The notes beneath the pieces are model-generated. The model was not told the DNA's origin. It ran no database searches and saw only the letters and a program-made list of their open reading frames with translations. A DNA stretch of 64,000 bases, taken from the NCBI GenBank assembly GCA_015680685.1, contig MNCI01011448.1, forward strand, positions 124,001-188,000, written 5' to 3'. Within the stretch, counting starts at the first letter, position 1. Every line of letters begins with the position of its first letter. The translations under genes and the position numbers were made by a program. The DNA is from Gnetum montanum (lineage: Eukaryota; Streptophyta; Gnetopsida; Gnetales; Gnetaceae). Positions 28,870 to 39,427 of this stretch are shown here, piece after piece.

Positions 28870-31560
28870 CTTTAGAAGGCTTAAAGAAATTTATGCAAGC
28901 CCCATTTTAAAACTGAACTATAATTGAAGCTTTTATTGAACTTTTTTACAGCTGAAAAGATAAATATTTTTGGAGGAAAATTCCTATCAAACATAAGGTT
29001 TGGTGGTATAAAAACCTCATTCCTAAAAAAACAAACAAACTATACACTATCAAGTCTTTTATTTATGGACTATTCTTGAGATGGGAAGAGAATGGTGAGG
29101 GTTACTCTAGTAGGAATCCTCATATCTCTAACCTTATCATAAGCAATCTCTAAAGTGATGAATGTTGTTCTATTCAACTTGATCTTCTTGAGATTTTTAT
29201 TTAGAAATCTTTTCATCTTCTTTCTCAAATGAATTCTTATTTTCTTCCCAATTGGGTCCTTCTTCTTCTTCATGGGACAAAGGCTTCTTCCCATGAATCT
29301 TCATTGATTAGTTCTTTTTTAGAACTAAAATTTTCTTGGAGTGTACAAATTTTGTTTTCAACATCTCCTTTTTCAAGCATTTTAATTTTTCCATTTGAAG
29401 TAATGTTATCAATCATCAAAGGTTCACTATAGATGTATATTTGATTTGGTTCTCCTTTCCAAGGTAGCCACATGTGAGAATAATCTGTTGATATGTAACC
29501 TGAGAAATTCTTGCTCCAACTTGTACTCAATAAGAGACTATGTGAATCTGGTATATCTGCCACTTGAATAATTACTCTACTTCTGACACGAGGTTCAGAA
29601 GAAATTTCCAATAGAACATTTGGTAATTGAACTAAAATCCTGACTCTACTTTTATCCACTTGAACAATCTTTTTATTTGATTTTTTAGGAATCAAACCAA
29701 GTTTCTTACATATAGACAATGACATTATAGTAGACATAGCTCAAGAATCAACTAAATAATTTTGTTAGTATTTATCTTTTAATTTCATTGTCAAAAAGGA
29801 AAGGAGGAGCTTCCTTATCAGGAATACAATCATACTAGGTGTTTAATTTCTCATCATTATTAGACACATAACTTAATTCTAATTCTCTAACTCTCCTTTT
29901 ACCTTTAATGAACTCTAAATCCTTTCTTTGCTGATCTTCCCTTATAAATCGATAAATCAAATATAATGGGTGTTCTTGGTCTTCTATTTTTTACTCCACT
30001 ACTTATTCCCAATTATAAGGCTTATAAACTTAGAGGCTAAATTTTCAGCTCTTCTTATAGCACCAAAAGAACTGTTGGGGACCGTTTGGGACACGACCAC
30101 CAACAAATGTCCTTGAACAAGATTTAGGTTCTTGCTGGTCTCTAGCAACACCAAGGCCTAAATACCTCCAAATAGACTCAATAGTTAGTGTGAGTATGTG
30201 TGTGTGCTGTTGTAAAAAATGAAACGATTGGGTTGTGTGTAAAACTATAAATAACTTATCTTAAAGAGCTTCAGCCAACTTTGCAAAGTACTATGAGTTG
30301 TTGAGAGTTCTTATTTTGTTCAATTGCCTAGTTTATGTGGTTCTTATAATACCTACTTGTAACAAATAAAGTTTTGCAAAAACATTTGAGCACAACTCTA
30401 CAAATCTACTTCTAATTTTCCCCTGAGAAAGAGATAGTTCCACAAGAAAACTAGAAATAGAGCAAGATTCAATGGAAATAGAAAGAAGAGAAAATGAAAG
30501 TAGATTTGTGTAAAGATCTTAAATGTTTAAACAAGGTAAAATGATACGAGTAAACACTTCGCAATAAAGCTATCCCAAATTCAATAACTACGAATTGTTC
30601 AAACTTTCAAGGCTCAAATAAGCAATTTCTTCAAGGCAATTCTACTATACTACCAAAAAACATGCTGCGTAAACTATCACGTACCAGACTCTATTTTGGC
30701 TAGATAATGGATGTCAACAATTTCCTTCAATAGAACCTTCAAAATAATTGACAATTTATGATTGAAATATCACGAAGATTCACTTTAAAGATAAAAGAAG
30801 CTATTATGGTCTTATCAAAATACCAAAGATTTTCTGAACCCTCTTAACTATTGAATCGTTCAACGGCTTGACTAGATGCAGAGGCTCTTTTACAACAATA
30901 TCAATAGTGGTTCTTATACCTTGCACAATAATAAAATTCACTACTAAAATGCTCTTAAGGCTTTCAAATACAAGCTCTTTTGTGGAAAAATTTTAATAGA
31001 AATTTTCTACCATGCAACAAGAATAATAAGAGCAATCTAAAAATCCCAAAATTATTTGTCAAGCATGATACTATCTAAACCACTAACTAAATAATTTAAA
31101 CAAAATAGAAAATAAACATAACTCACAAGACTATAACAAAGAGGCTGAAATGCTGTCTTTAACAAGACATCTTCAATATATTTCTGTTATCAATTCTTTA
31201 CAAAATGCTCCTCTAAGAGACTCCTTCCTTTCTCCCAAGGCCTCCTTCTCTCTTAAGACTTCTTTTTTTTAGCTAGACTAAACCCTTTTTTTTCTTATAA
31301 GGCCTTGAAACCTTTTTATAGGGTCTCATAGGTAGTTAGAAATTACAAAATATCTTGGGTAACTTACTCCCCAAGTAAAGAAGTTACAACTTGCCCAACA
31401 AGTTAGGAGAAAACTATGCCTACGTTGACATGTATTTTCTTAAATAGCCATCCCATGAATTCCTTTTCTTCTTGAATAATAATACTTTGTTTTAAATATG
31501 TTTCTTTCATGTATCATTTTATAGATTATTTGATTTCAATTTTGAAGCTATTACTTGGAC
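28870..31560 (-). mobile_element. LTR element C, truncated, minus strand
   Basis: The right part (30073 to about 31480) is an LTR of the family seen as solo LTRs at 35289-36405 and 55439-58110. It ends CCCCAACA and has a CCTATAAAAAGG promoter near 31312-31322. Just inside is a PBS-like TGGTGCTATAAGAAGAGC (30048-30065). The internal part holds only a protease region (29270-29760) and about 1 kb around it. Gag, RT and integrase are absent, and no second LTR is seen. The left limit near 28870-28980 is uncertain. Confidence 0.65.
29270..29760 (-). pseudogene. Aspartic protease remnant of element C
   Basis: The minus strand reads LVDS, a stop, AMSTIMSLSICKKLGLIPKK, then VRILVQLPNVLLEISSEPRV, VIIQVADIPDSHSLLLSTSW and a Lys/Glu-rich tail. 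The first part is the active-site region of a retroelement protease (Asp-Ser-Gly-Ala) with Gly turned into a stop. The protein is unlike those of elements 1, 2, A and B, so C belongs to another lineage. The open stretch is 155 codons. Confidence 0.55.
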
Positions 31561-31594
31561 AATAGAAAAACTGTCATTGTTATGAATGTTTTAA

Positions 31595-32201
31595 ATGGCA
31601 ACGGATGAGCTAGGATTGGGCATGAACAGGTACTTGCCACCATACTTAGCACCATGGATGAAAGAAATGACCATTCTACATGACTTCAACTAGGCCTCCA
31701 GTGGTAGCAGCATCCTCAACTCCACCAACAACATTTTTGCTTACATCGATATGTTTGAAGCAAAAAAGCTCCTCCACCATTCTGTATCCGGATTGATCAT
31801 GCTCTGGACCAATGCTTTCTGTAGAAACCTTGCTGATGTGTGCGGTGAGACCTCCATCTATGCCACGTGTTCATTGAACTACTGCCACTTGAGTCTCAGC
31901 ATGATGCCCTTGCTTACCATGTTTGTGGTTACTACTAGCTACGGTCATGCGTTGCTTCTTTTCTTGGAGTATATCTATCTGTCGTGCCTTGGTGCTTTGT
32001 CAAATACGAGCCAGAAACCCTACTACGTTTTTCTTTCTTTCTAAAATCATTTTTATTCAATTTTTGAATCAGGGACAACTATTGTATGATTTGGGTGCTA
32101 ATATTGGCAAGATTTGCTATATTCTTGATGCTTGTCTTGCTGTTTTTCTTCTAAAACCATTGCTCATAACTTGTTCTTGTTTTTTCGATTTTTATTGCTG
32201 A
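31595..32201 (+). pseudogene. Unrecognised multi-exon gene remnant, 5' part
   Basis: The start at 31595 reads MATDELGLGMNRYLPPYLAP. An in-frame TAG occurs at 31691, then the frame is open to 32044 with FEAKKLLHHSVSGLIMLWTN. A possible acceptor TTGAATCAG near 32072 precedes GQLLYDLGANIGKICYILDA in another frame. It does not resemble retroelement proteins in this window. It lies on the plus strand, opposite to element 2. I cannot assign a function, and the exon borders are guesses from splice-like sequences. Confidence 0.35.
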
Positions 32202-32254
32202 TTCAAATGCAAAGTATATACAAAGTGTTTGAAAAATTTATTTTTACCAGTGTC

Positions 32255-32765
32255 TCTACTTTTGCTATTTTTTTTACAAAAATCAATAGACATTACTCTA
32301 GCGTCCAATTCTTAATTCTTGTATATACTGCTAACTACATTTTAACTCTTATTCTTTTTCTCTTTTCTTCTTTTTGTTCTACACTTCATATATAGGGCAC
32401 ATGAAAAAATTGCTTCATGAAGAATACTATAATTTTCAATGACCAGTTTACCATCAATTGTAGTTACTTTGATTCTTCATTTCTTTCTTCTTTAAATTTA
32501 GATGCTATTTCTCTTTATCCAGAAACTGAAATTTTGTTTATTCTGACAAAGTACAACAACCTTTCCTCTAATCTTTCAGCATCTAAAATTACTTTTCAAT
32601 GGATTTTTAAAATCTCCCTTATGAATTTAGTGAGAAAACATAGTTAATGATTTGTGGAATTCTTGCCATTTCTCCAACTAACAATAAGAGAGTACTGAAA
32701 ACTACAAAAACCTTTAATCAATTTTATCATGCCAACTTGTTCCATGAAATGGAAAAAATGTGCCA
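32255..32765 (+). repeat. Segment duplicated at 28340-28860 (copy 2)
   Basis: See copy 1. Here the T-rich stretch ends CATATATAG before GGCACATG, and the segment leads straight into the frame at 32647. That suggests it contains an intron end and the beginning of an exon of the unrecognised gene. Confidence 0.85.
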
Positions 32766-33559
32766 ACACCATGACACTAATAATGAGGACTGGCACACGG
32801 CTGTGATAAACTACACTAGATTTTGGACTGTCGCACGTCAAAATGTTGAAGCCACTCGCAAGATAATCGAAAAACAGATGCAAATGGACTTGCTAGCCCA
32901 GAAGTGTCAAGATTTGAAAGATTTCAGCACCAAGGTTTACGAGTGGGGGAAGTCCTAGAAAAACCATATAAACACATGTATAAATTGGAAAATGACACCC
33001 ACTATAGATTGTACAAGGATGCTGCTGTGGAGGCGTGTATGTATAAAGCATTCATAAATGCCATCGATGCTTCTAAGGCCTATGCCAAGTTCAAAGACCA
33101 TGTAAAGGTTATGGAATCTCTTGACCTGAAAGTGGACCTTTTCATAGAAGAGACCGCAACCATCTCCTTTTCCCTAAGGCCACCAAGGTGGACAACCGTT
33201 GAAAGGGAGAGAGCTGCTGTGGATGCCGAACCAAGCAACAGGTGTTGGGTGGACATCATGGTAGAGGAGGTCTGGTGCCGCCTTGGGCTCGATTTAGACC
33301 AGATACCCTTCAAGATGGATGTGGTCCCTTCTTAGGTTAGTTTCTTTCTATTGTATTAATTCTTGTGCTCTATTGTAATTTGTGTTTTTTTGCCCTAGTT
33401 GACCGCTTCACCCCTACAATGTAGGCTCTAGATGAGGGCGCAAGGCTCGTAGAGGGAAGGAATGAGAAATCAACAAAGGAAAACTTGGGGGAAGGTGATG
33501 CAATAGGAAATGATGTAGAGGAAAAAGGAAAAGATGATTCAAATAGAGACAACCCATGA
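32647..33559 (+). pseudogene. Unrecognised multi-exon gene remnant, 3' part
   Basis: An open stretch 32647-32958 contains TKTFNQFYHANLFHEMEKMC and VEATRKIIEKQMQMDLLAQK. Reading then moves to another frame at a G run near 32945 and continues to 33335 (EKPYKHMYKLENDTHYRLYK, FINAIDASKAYAKFKDHVKV). After a possible 63-base intron (acceptor TTTTTTTGCCCTAG ending 33398), an acidic, Lys/Glu/Asp-rich tail ends at TGA 33557-33559. The long helical, charged composition looks like real protein, not chance. No known domain is recognised. It could be a captured host gene or part of a DNA transposon. Confidence 0.4.
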
Positions 33560-33719
33560 TCGCATGGGATTTTTTTTGAATTTTTTTGAAATTTTGAAGT
33601 TTCAAAACTTTGTAAAAAATTTTACAAACATTGTCAACAGGAAAATTTTTTGAATAGAGAAAATAATTTCAGAAAATAAATTGATTCTATTTTAACCTGT
33701 GTATTGTGTAAAGTTTTCA

Positions 33720-33970
33720 TGCTTTTATGTGCTAGTTTTTGGCCATTTCAGGCCATTGCTAGTTTTAGGCCATTTTGGGCCATAGCGTAGCATAGTTTTA
33801 GGCCATTTTGGGCCATTGCTATTTTTAAGTCATTTTAGGCCATTACTAGTTTTAAGCCATTTTGGACTATTGCTAGTTTTAAGCCATTTCAGGCTATTGC
33901 TAGTTTTAAGCCATTTTGGGCTATTGCATAGCATAGTTTTAGGTCATTCTAGGCCATAGCATAGCATGCC
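33720..33970. repeat. Repeat tract of element 2, right part
   Basis: GCTAGTTTTAGGCCATTTTGGGCCATTG-like units resume after the insert, about nine in number, with GCATAGCATAG inserts of the LTR palindrome type at 33782 and 33958. The tract is equivalent to 14500-15350 of element 1, but shorter and more diverged. Confidence 0.75.
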
Positions 33971-34269
33971 AAAAGAAATGGTATGTTAACAAAGCAAAAA
34001 GTGATGAATGTATAAGGGATGACAACTGGGAAAGAAGTAGTGTGGTTGCTACGCTATGCATAGCTACCTCTTAACCCATCATGGGTTGATCAAAATGTAA
34101 GGCCAAGGTGTTTCACCAGGGCCCTTGTTCACATCATTGTCCCCTGCTTGGAAGGGTAACTCAACCCATGTTCTTTCATTTTTGTAACCGACTTGCTAAG
34201 CCGATTCTTCCGCTGAATGTTCAGTGTATGCGTAAGTAGGCACTTCATTCTCAGAGGTTATGACCTCTA

Positions 34270-34990
34270 AGCCATGCTCCATGTCTATGTTACTAATTGC
34301 TTAGGCTGCTACTTCGTCACCATGGATCACCACCTCCCTGCCCACGTATGGTAAGTGGATTTCCTGATGTATGGGTGAGGAGATAGCCCTGATTTGTGCT
34401 AACCATGATCTCCCCAAGATTAGGTTAAACCTGGGCATTTTCTCAACCATGATGAACATTGTGTTTGTGGGGAACTAGTCCCTTGCTACGAAGTCTATGT
34501 GAATGGTGCCCTTCACTAGGACGTGTGCCCTATTGAATGACATTAGGCACAATGTTGTTGTGGGTTTGATCTGGTTGATCAAGCCCAACTTGTCCACAAT
34601 AGGGAAGCGGATGACATTCTTGGTAGCCCCATCATCAACATGTATCCTTCGGATCCAGTGTTGGCCTACCTGGATTATGATGAAAAGGGGTGCTATTGTC
34701 ACCTGACCCCTTTTGGGGTCTTCCCTAATGGTGTCATCGCTGAAATTCAATTAGGATGGCTCAGGCTCTACAAGTACAGAGGGAAGCATGACCAAGTGGA
34801 TCACTTTCTCTTCCACTAGCATGTCTTCGTTGACTGGAATTGTTGTCAACATGCAGATTAAATCCTCACAGTGGGGGATAGATGTCATGATTAGGTCGTA
34901 CAAGCTCAGTGTAGCATTTTTCTATTTTAGAGTGTGCTTGACTTGAGTGAGGGCATCCAGAAGGTCTTGGCCAACCCCCTTGTTTAACGT
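34270..34990 (-). pseudogene. Aspartic protease pseudogene of element 2
   Basis: The active-site block reads IRRIHVDDGATKNVIRFP (about 34620-34680, minus strand), with Asp-Asp-Gly-Ala kept. The later ILG-type block is degraded near 34390-34440. An upstream part (FSDDTIREDPKRGQVT) matches element 1. It lies between the repeat tract and the solo LTR at 35289. Confidence 0.8.
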
Positions 34991-35288
34991 TTTCCTCCTC
35001 TTTGATTCATCCCAGAAGACGAATTTCCCAAGTAGGGGTGACTTTGGATATAGGTTCAGACCCTTTTTGCCAAGGTGACGTGGTTATAGCAACATTTGTC
35101 TTTGGTGATGAGGGCGTAGATGTAGGGGGTGGAGACATAGGCTTGGAAGTACCAAGGGTGGTATTCCCTCTTGACATCCCACTTGTGAAGCATACTTCCC
35201 ATTTTTTAGGATGAGAAGGTCATTCAACTGTTTTATGTAGGGCAGGGGTTGTTAAAGGAGTTGGCCCCCTGATGATGAACGAAGCTAA

Positions 35289-36405
35289 TGTTGGCAAATT
35301 TTAAGCCATTTCATGGAGTAGGAGTTTCAGTCTATTTTAATAGAAGGAAAAGAGAATAAAAAAAAAAGAGAAGACACTGAAGACATTCTACTTTTGGGAG
35401 AAGACTTGATACTACACTTTGGAAGGCTATTAGCTAGCACTTGGGCTCTCACTTGGAGACACACTTTGGATTCTGGGAAGAGCTTATAAGAAGAAATTGT
35501 GAACGATTGCTTGATGGCTTGCTAAATAAAATATTTCAGCCTCTTTGTCATGGTCCTATGGGTTATGTTTTATTTTTATTTTGTTTAAATTTTTTAGCTA
35601 GTGGTTTAGGTAGTATCATCCTTGGCAAGCAATTTTGGGATTTTTAGATTGCTCTTATTGTTCTTGTTGCTCTATAGAAAATTTCTATTAAAATTTTTCC
35701 ATAGAAGCGCTTGTGTTTAAAAGCCTTAAGAGCATTTTAGTAGTAAATTTTGTTATTGTGCAACGTATAAGAACCGCTATTGGGATTGTTGTAAAAGAGC
35801 CTCTGTTTGTTGTCATGCCGTTGAACGATTCAATAGTCAAGAGGGTTCAAAAAATCTTTGGTATTTTGATGGGACTAGAATAGCTTCTTTTTATCTTTAA
35901 AGTGAATCTCTGTGGTATTTCAATCAGAAATTGTCAAGTCTTTTGAAGGTTCTNTCTACACAAATCTGCTTTTCTTTTTAGTCTATTTCCATCAAATCTT
36001 GCTCTATTTCTAGTTTTCTTGTGGAACTATCTCTTTCTCTAGGGGAAAATTAGAAGTAGATTTGTAGAGTTGTGCTCAAATGTTTTTGAAAAATCTTATT
36101 TGTTACAAGTAGGTATTATAAGGACCGCGTAGAGTAGGAAATTGAACAAAATAGGAACTCTCAACAACTCACATTACTTGGCAAAGCTGGCTGAATCTCT
36201 TTAAGATAAGTCATCTATAGTTCACACATAACGCAATCGCTTCATTTTTCACAACCCCACACAGCAATAGCACATACACATACTCACATTAAATACTGAG
36301 TTTATTTCGAGGTATCTAGGCCTTGGTGTTGCCAGAGACCAGCAAGCACCTAAATTCTGTTCGAGGACACTTGTTGATGGTCACATCGCAAACGGTTGCC
36401 AACAG
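35289..36405 (+). mobile_element. Solo LTR, family C, with target duplication GCTAA
   Basis: It starts TGTTGGCAAATTTTAAGCC and ends GGTTGCCAACA. GCTAA occurs at 35284-35288 and 36406-36410, a 5-bp target-site duplication. No internal element sequence remains, so it is a solo LTR made by LTR-LTR recombination. Compared with the 55439-58110 copy it lacks about 1.5 kb including the CTATAAAAAGG promoter. A single N lies at 35954. It interrupts element 2 between gag and protease, so it arrived later than element 2. Confidence 0.9.
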
Positions 36406-36429
36406 CTAATAGTGTTAGCGAGTGAAGTA

Positions 36430-38968
36430 GCATGGTTTCACTAATAGGTGGAGCGGAGATGGATGCTCATGGAGGGACTCTCAGGATGAACGGTTGTTGT
36501 TGACTTTGATTAGTTGCTGGTGGTGCTGGTGTACAATGCTGAGGCACACGGACCATGAATGACTACTGGGGTGGCCTAGGATCACTATCAATGCTGATGG
36601 TGTTGATGTTGTAACTAACATTGTTAGCATTGAGGGGGTCTGTGTAGACATGCATAGATTGGTTTTTAGGGCATACTGGGTTGCTTTCTTTGAACACCAG
36701 TTTTCCTCGATCGATCAACCTCTGGATGTCATCCTGCAATGCTAGACAGTAATCCATGTTGTGACCACACTTTTGGTGATAGTCACAAAGATTGTCTAGC
36801 CTAAAACCCTTAGGAACTGGGGGCTCATTGGGTAGGGCCAAGGAGGGGTTCCTAAGAAGTTCATAGTAGTGTTGATGTCTCCTGATTTCATCTTTCGACA
36901 TCTACTTGTATTGGATATGTCCCATTGCCAACAGTTGCTTCAGAAGTTCTGAAGGCTTGAGAGGCAGTGGGGTGTACTTTGAGTGATCTTTACACTCAAA
37001 GTTTGTCTTGGGCTATGTAGATGTCTCAAGTTGTGGTGCATTGCCCTGCTTGGGCACAGGGTTAGCTACGAGTATGACCGGTTTCTTGTTGTCCTTGTTA
37101 CCATTGTTGCTAGGTCTGTGCTTGGCCTCGGTCGCCACAGTGGCCACTGTGGTTGTTGGGGCCTTACCCTTGTCATTCTTTGTGAAGGTGCTTTTGTAGG
37201 CGATGTAGGCCGGGTCTTTGCTTGCCTTGATCGTATCCTATATACTCTTAGTCTAAGCAAAGCCTTGACTTAGACTGCGAGGGGCAACGTAGTATAGTTT
37301 AGACTTGATAAAGTCGTTCACTACACCCTTAAAGATGGCCAGCAAGTGGGCCTCCACGATGGGCTCGTAGATTTCATTAAGGGTTGTGCTCCAATGTTAG
37401 ATGAATTTGTGGACTAGTTCTAGAGGATCTTGCTTCACACTCATCAACTGGTCCAACATGGTTTCTGCCTTCAAGTTATACTTGAAGCGCATCATGAACT
37501 GGGTCAAAAGATCCTCTAGAGTTAAAATGGATGAGCATGGTAGTGCGTGATACCAATCTAAAGCTTTCTCAGCTAGGGACATAGCGAAGACATGAATAAT
37601 CATGTGTGGCCATTGTTGCAATAGAAGGGATTCAGATCTAAAGGTAACAAGATGTGCGTTGGGATCTCCCTCCCCATCGTATTTTGTAAAGTGTGGGAGA
37701 GACATCCATAGGGCTAACATTAAAGCAGGGATTGCAGGGCTGATGGGGTCATCATGGTAAAAGTCCATGACTTGTAGCATGTCAAACCCAATAGCTTTGA
37801 GGCATTTTATTTCCTCAATGAGGGTTTGGATAAGCTAGAATGCTTGATCCAAACGCTGCGATGTTGTGGATGATTGGGGAATTACTGAGGTAGCTCATAT
37901 CTGTGGAATGGCAGGGGTAGTGGCTTGACCCATCAGCAGTACTATTGGGATAGCCCCCATGAACGATGCTGCTTGCATTATCCACCATTCAGTAGGTAAT
38001 GCTGTTGGAGCAGCAACCACAGGTTGAGCTGCCAGATAGACCACTTGTGCCACCGATGGAATAGACCATAGCCCCATGTTAGGTTGTACCATTTTCAGGG
38101 TTTGGTAGGTTTGAGGGTGAACATATTGAGACATCTATGATGGTTGTGGAATAGGCAAAGAAGTAAATGGGGTCCACCATGTGGACGGGCTTGGGTCCAC
38201 CACAAAGGATGGAACAGACGTGAACGTAGGAATCAAAATGGAAGTTGCATAAGACTGCGAAGTAGGTATAGTATGAATATACGATAGGGTAGTCGTGCTT
38301 GGCAAATGATGTGCTACAGGAATGGACTGATGAACAGTCTGTGGAGGCATAGTTGTTGCAAATGAAATAGGGGGATAAGGATGTTGATACACCAGGAATG
38401 TGACATGGCTACCCATTGCGGTTGTAGTTGTAGGCTACGGGAGCATAGGTGTGATGACAAAGGGAGCAGTGATGGATAATGGATTGGCCCAGAAGGACTT
38501 GGTAGGAGGGACACGAATGGGGTTGGCTTGACCTCCCTCGTCAGATTGGGAATCAAGTTTCTCTTGTCTATCCTAAAAGGCGTCATCCTTGTTGGATGCT
38601 ATGTCCTATTGCTCCCTAAGCCTAGCCAACTGGATTAGCTATCCCAGAAGCCTTTGGTTTGCCTGTGCTAAAGGTATGGAAATGCCAGGAGTGGGAACAA
38701 ACTTTTTCCCATCATAGTAAGTGAACTCAAAGCTATGTTTATCTTTGAGTTCATGTACATCCAAAGGTAGGTTTGCTTGAACCTTCGCATAGAGGAAGTT
38801 ATAGTGCTCATGTTGCTAGGCCAAGCCCTCAGGTCCTTGATTTTGGATCCTGAGGGATCGACATGTTTCTAGCATTGGATTCAATGATTGTTGGGCACCA
38901 CTGATGTCTTGAACTGTGATGGGAATCTCAATGTTGAAGGTGTTAGCAGCGGTAGTTGCAAAATTCAT
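36430..38968 (-). pseudogene. Gag pseudogene of element 2
   Basis: The start at 38968 (MNFATTAANTFNIEIPITVQ) is kept. It is followed by PLDVHELKDK, a Pro/Thr/Gln-rich region (37895-38416) and the gag core with MDFYHDDPISPAIPAL and VFAMSLAEKALDWYHALPCS (37397-37780). Then come a Lys/Pro-rich linker and the knuckle CDYHQKCGHNMDYC, of the form C-x2-H-x4-H-x4-C, in the 112-codon stretch 36563-36901. Stops and shifts break the frame in several places. It is the best-preserved gag of the window and shows what element 1 lost at its 5' end. Confidence 0.85.
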
Positions 38969-39076
38969 TGTTAATAAGCTAGGAAGTTTTGCAAATAGAA
39001 AAAAGCAAATAAATTGGAAAGCTAAATAGTTTTTTGAATGAGAAAAGCAAAGAAGTTGACAAGCAATCAAAAATAA

Positions 39077-39400
39077 GGCTTTATGTCTTGCCAGGCTCCT
39101 AAGGAACCGTCGAGGTAACTGATCTGTACCACACGATGTGTAAACAACCACAAAAGGGTGTCACATTTACATTGGTGTGTGATAGGGTACATAACGTGTG
39201 CAAGACTACCATAAAAAAAAGGTAGGTCAATTGGCAACCAGAGGCTTTATGTCCTGTAGGGTTCCCGAGGAACCGTCGAGGCAACTGATCTACATCACAC
39301 GACATGTAAAAAACCACAGATGGGTGTCAAGTTTACGCTAATGCGTATCAGGGTGCAAAAGGCTTACAAGACTACCATGACAAATGGAAAAGGTACAAAA
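39077..39400 (-). promoter_or_regulatory. Leader of element 2: two copies of a 160-bp block with hairpin
   Basis: Copy 1 (39077-39240) and copy 2 (39241-39400) share 'ctttatgtc', a GGTTCC-N3-GGAACC-type hairpin, 'ctgatctac/gtaccaca', 'aaaccaca(a/g)..gggtgtca' and 'caagactaccat'. The hairpin is perfect in copy 2 (39260-39274) and has one G-T pair in copy 1 (39094-39108). The block is single in element B. Confidence 0.7.
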
Positions 39401-39401
39401 A

Positions 39402-39427
39402 GGCCCTCCTTCTAGCGCTAGAAAAAC
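39402..39427 (-). other. Primer-binding site of element 2
   Basis: The minus strand has CTAGCGCTAGAAGGAGGGCC after the LTR3 end GCTACA, the same position and sequence type as in element 1. The first G of TGG has changed to A. Confidence 0.8.

Larger units (their letters stand above)
25140..33719. other. 8.6 kb insert inside the repeat tract of element 2
   Basis: Element 1 has no counterpart. The insert holds, left to right, 2.6 copies of a 989-bp tandem repeat, a one-base N, gene-like exons, a truncated minus-strand LTR element (C), and more gene-like exons on the plus strand. Clear terminal repeats or target duplications of the whole insert are not visible, so it is probably composite. The join at 27744 may be an assembly artefact. 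Confidence 0.6.

Noticed and set aside
25130-33730. Helitron as the source of the 8.6 kb insert (TC near 25126, CTAG near 33722)
   Set aside because: CTAG also belongs to the flanking repeat unit. No stable 3' hairpin is seen and no Rep/helicase sequence, so the ends are not convincing.
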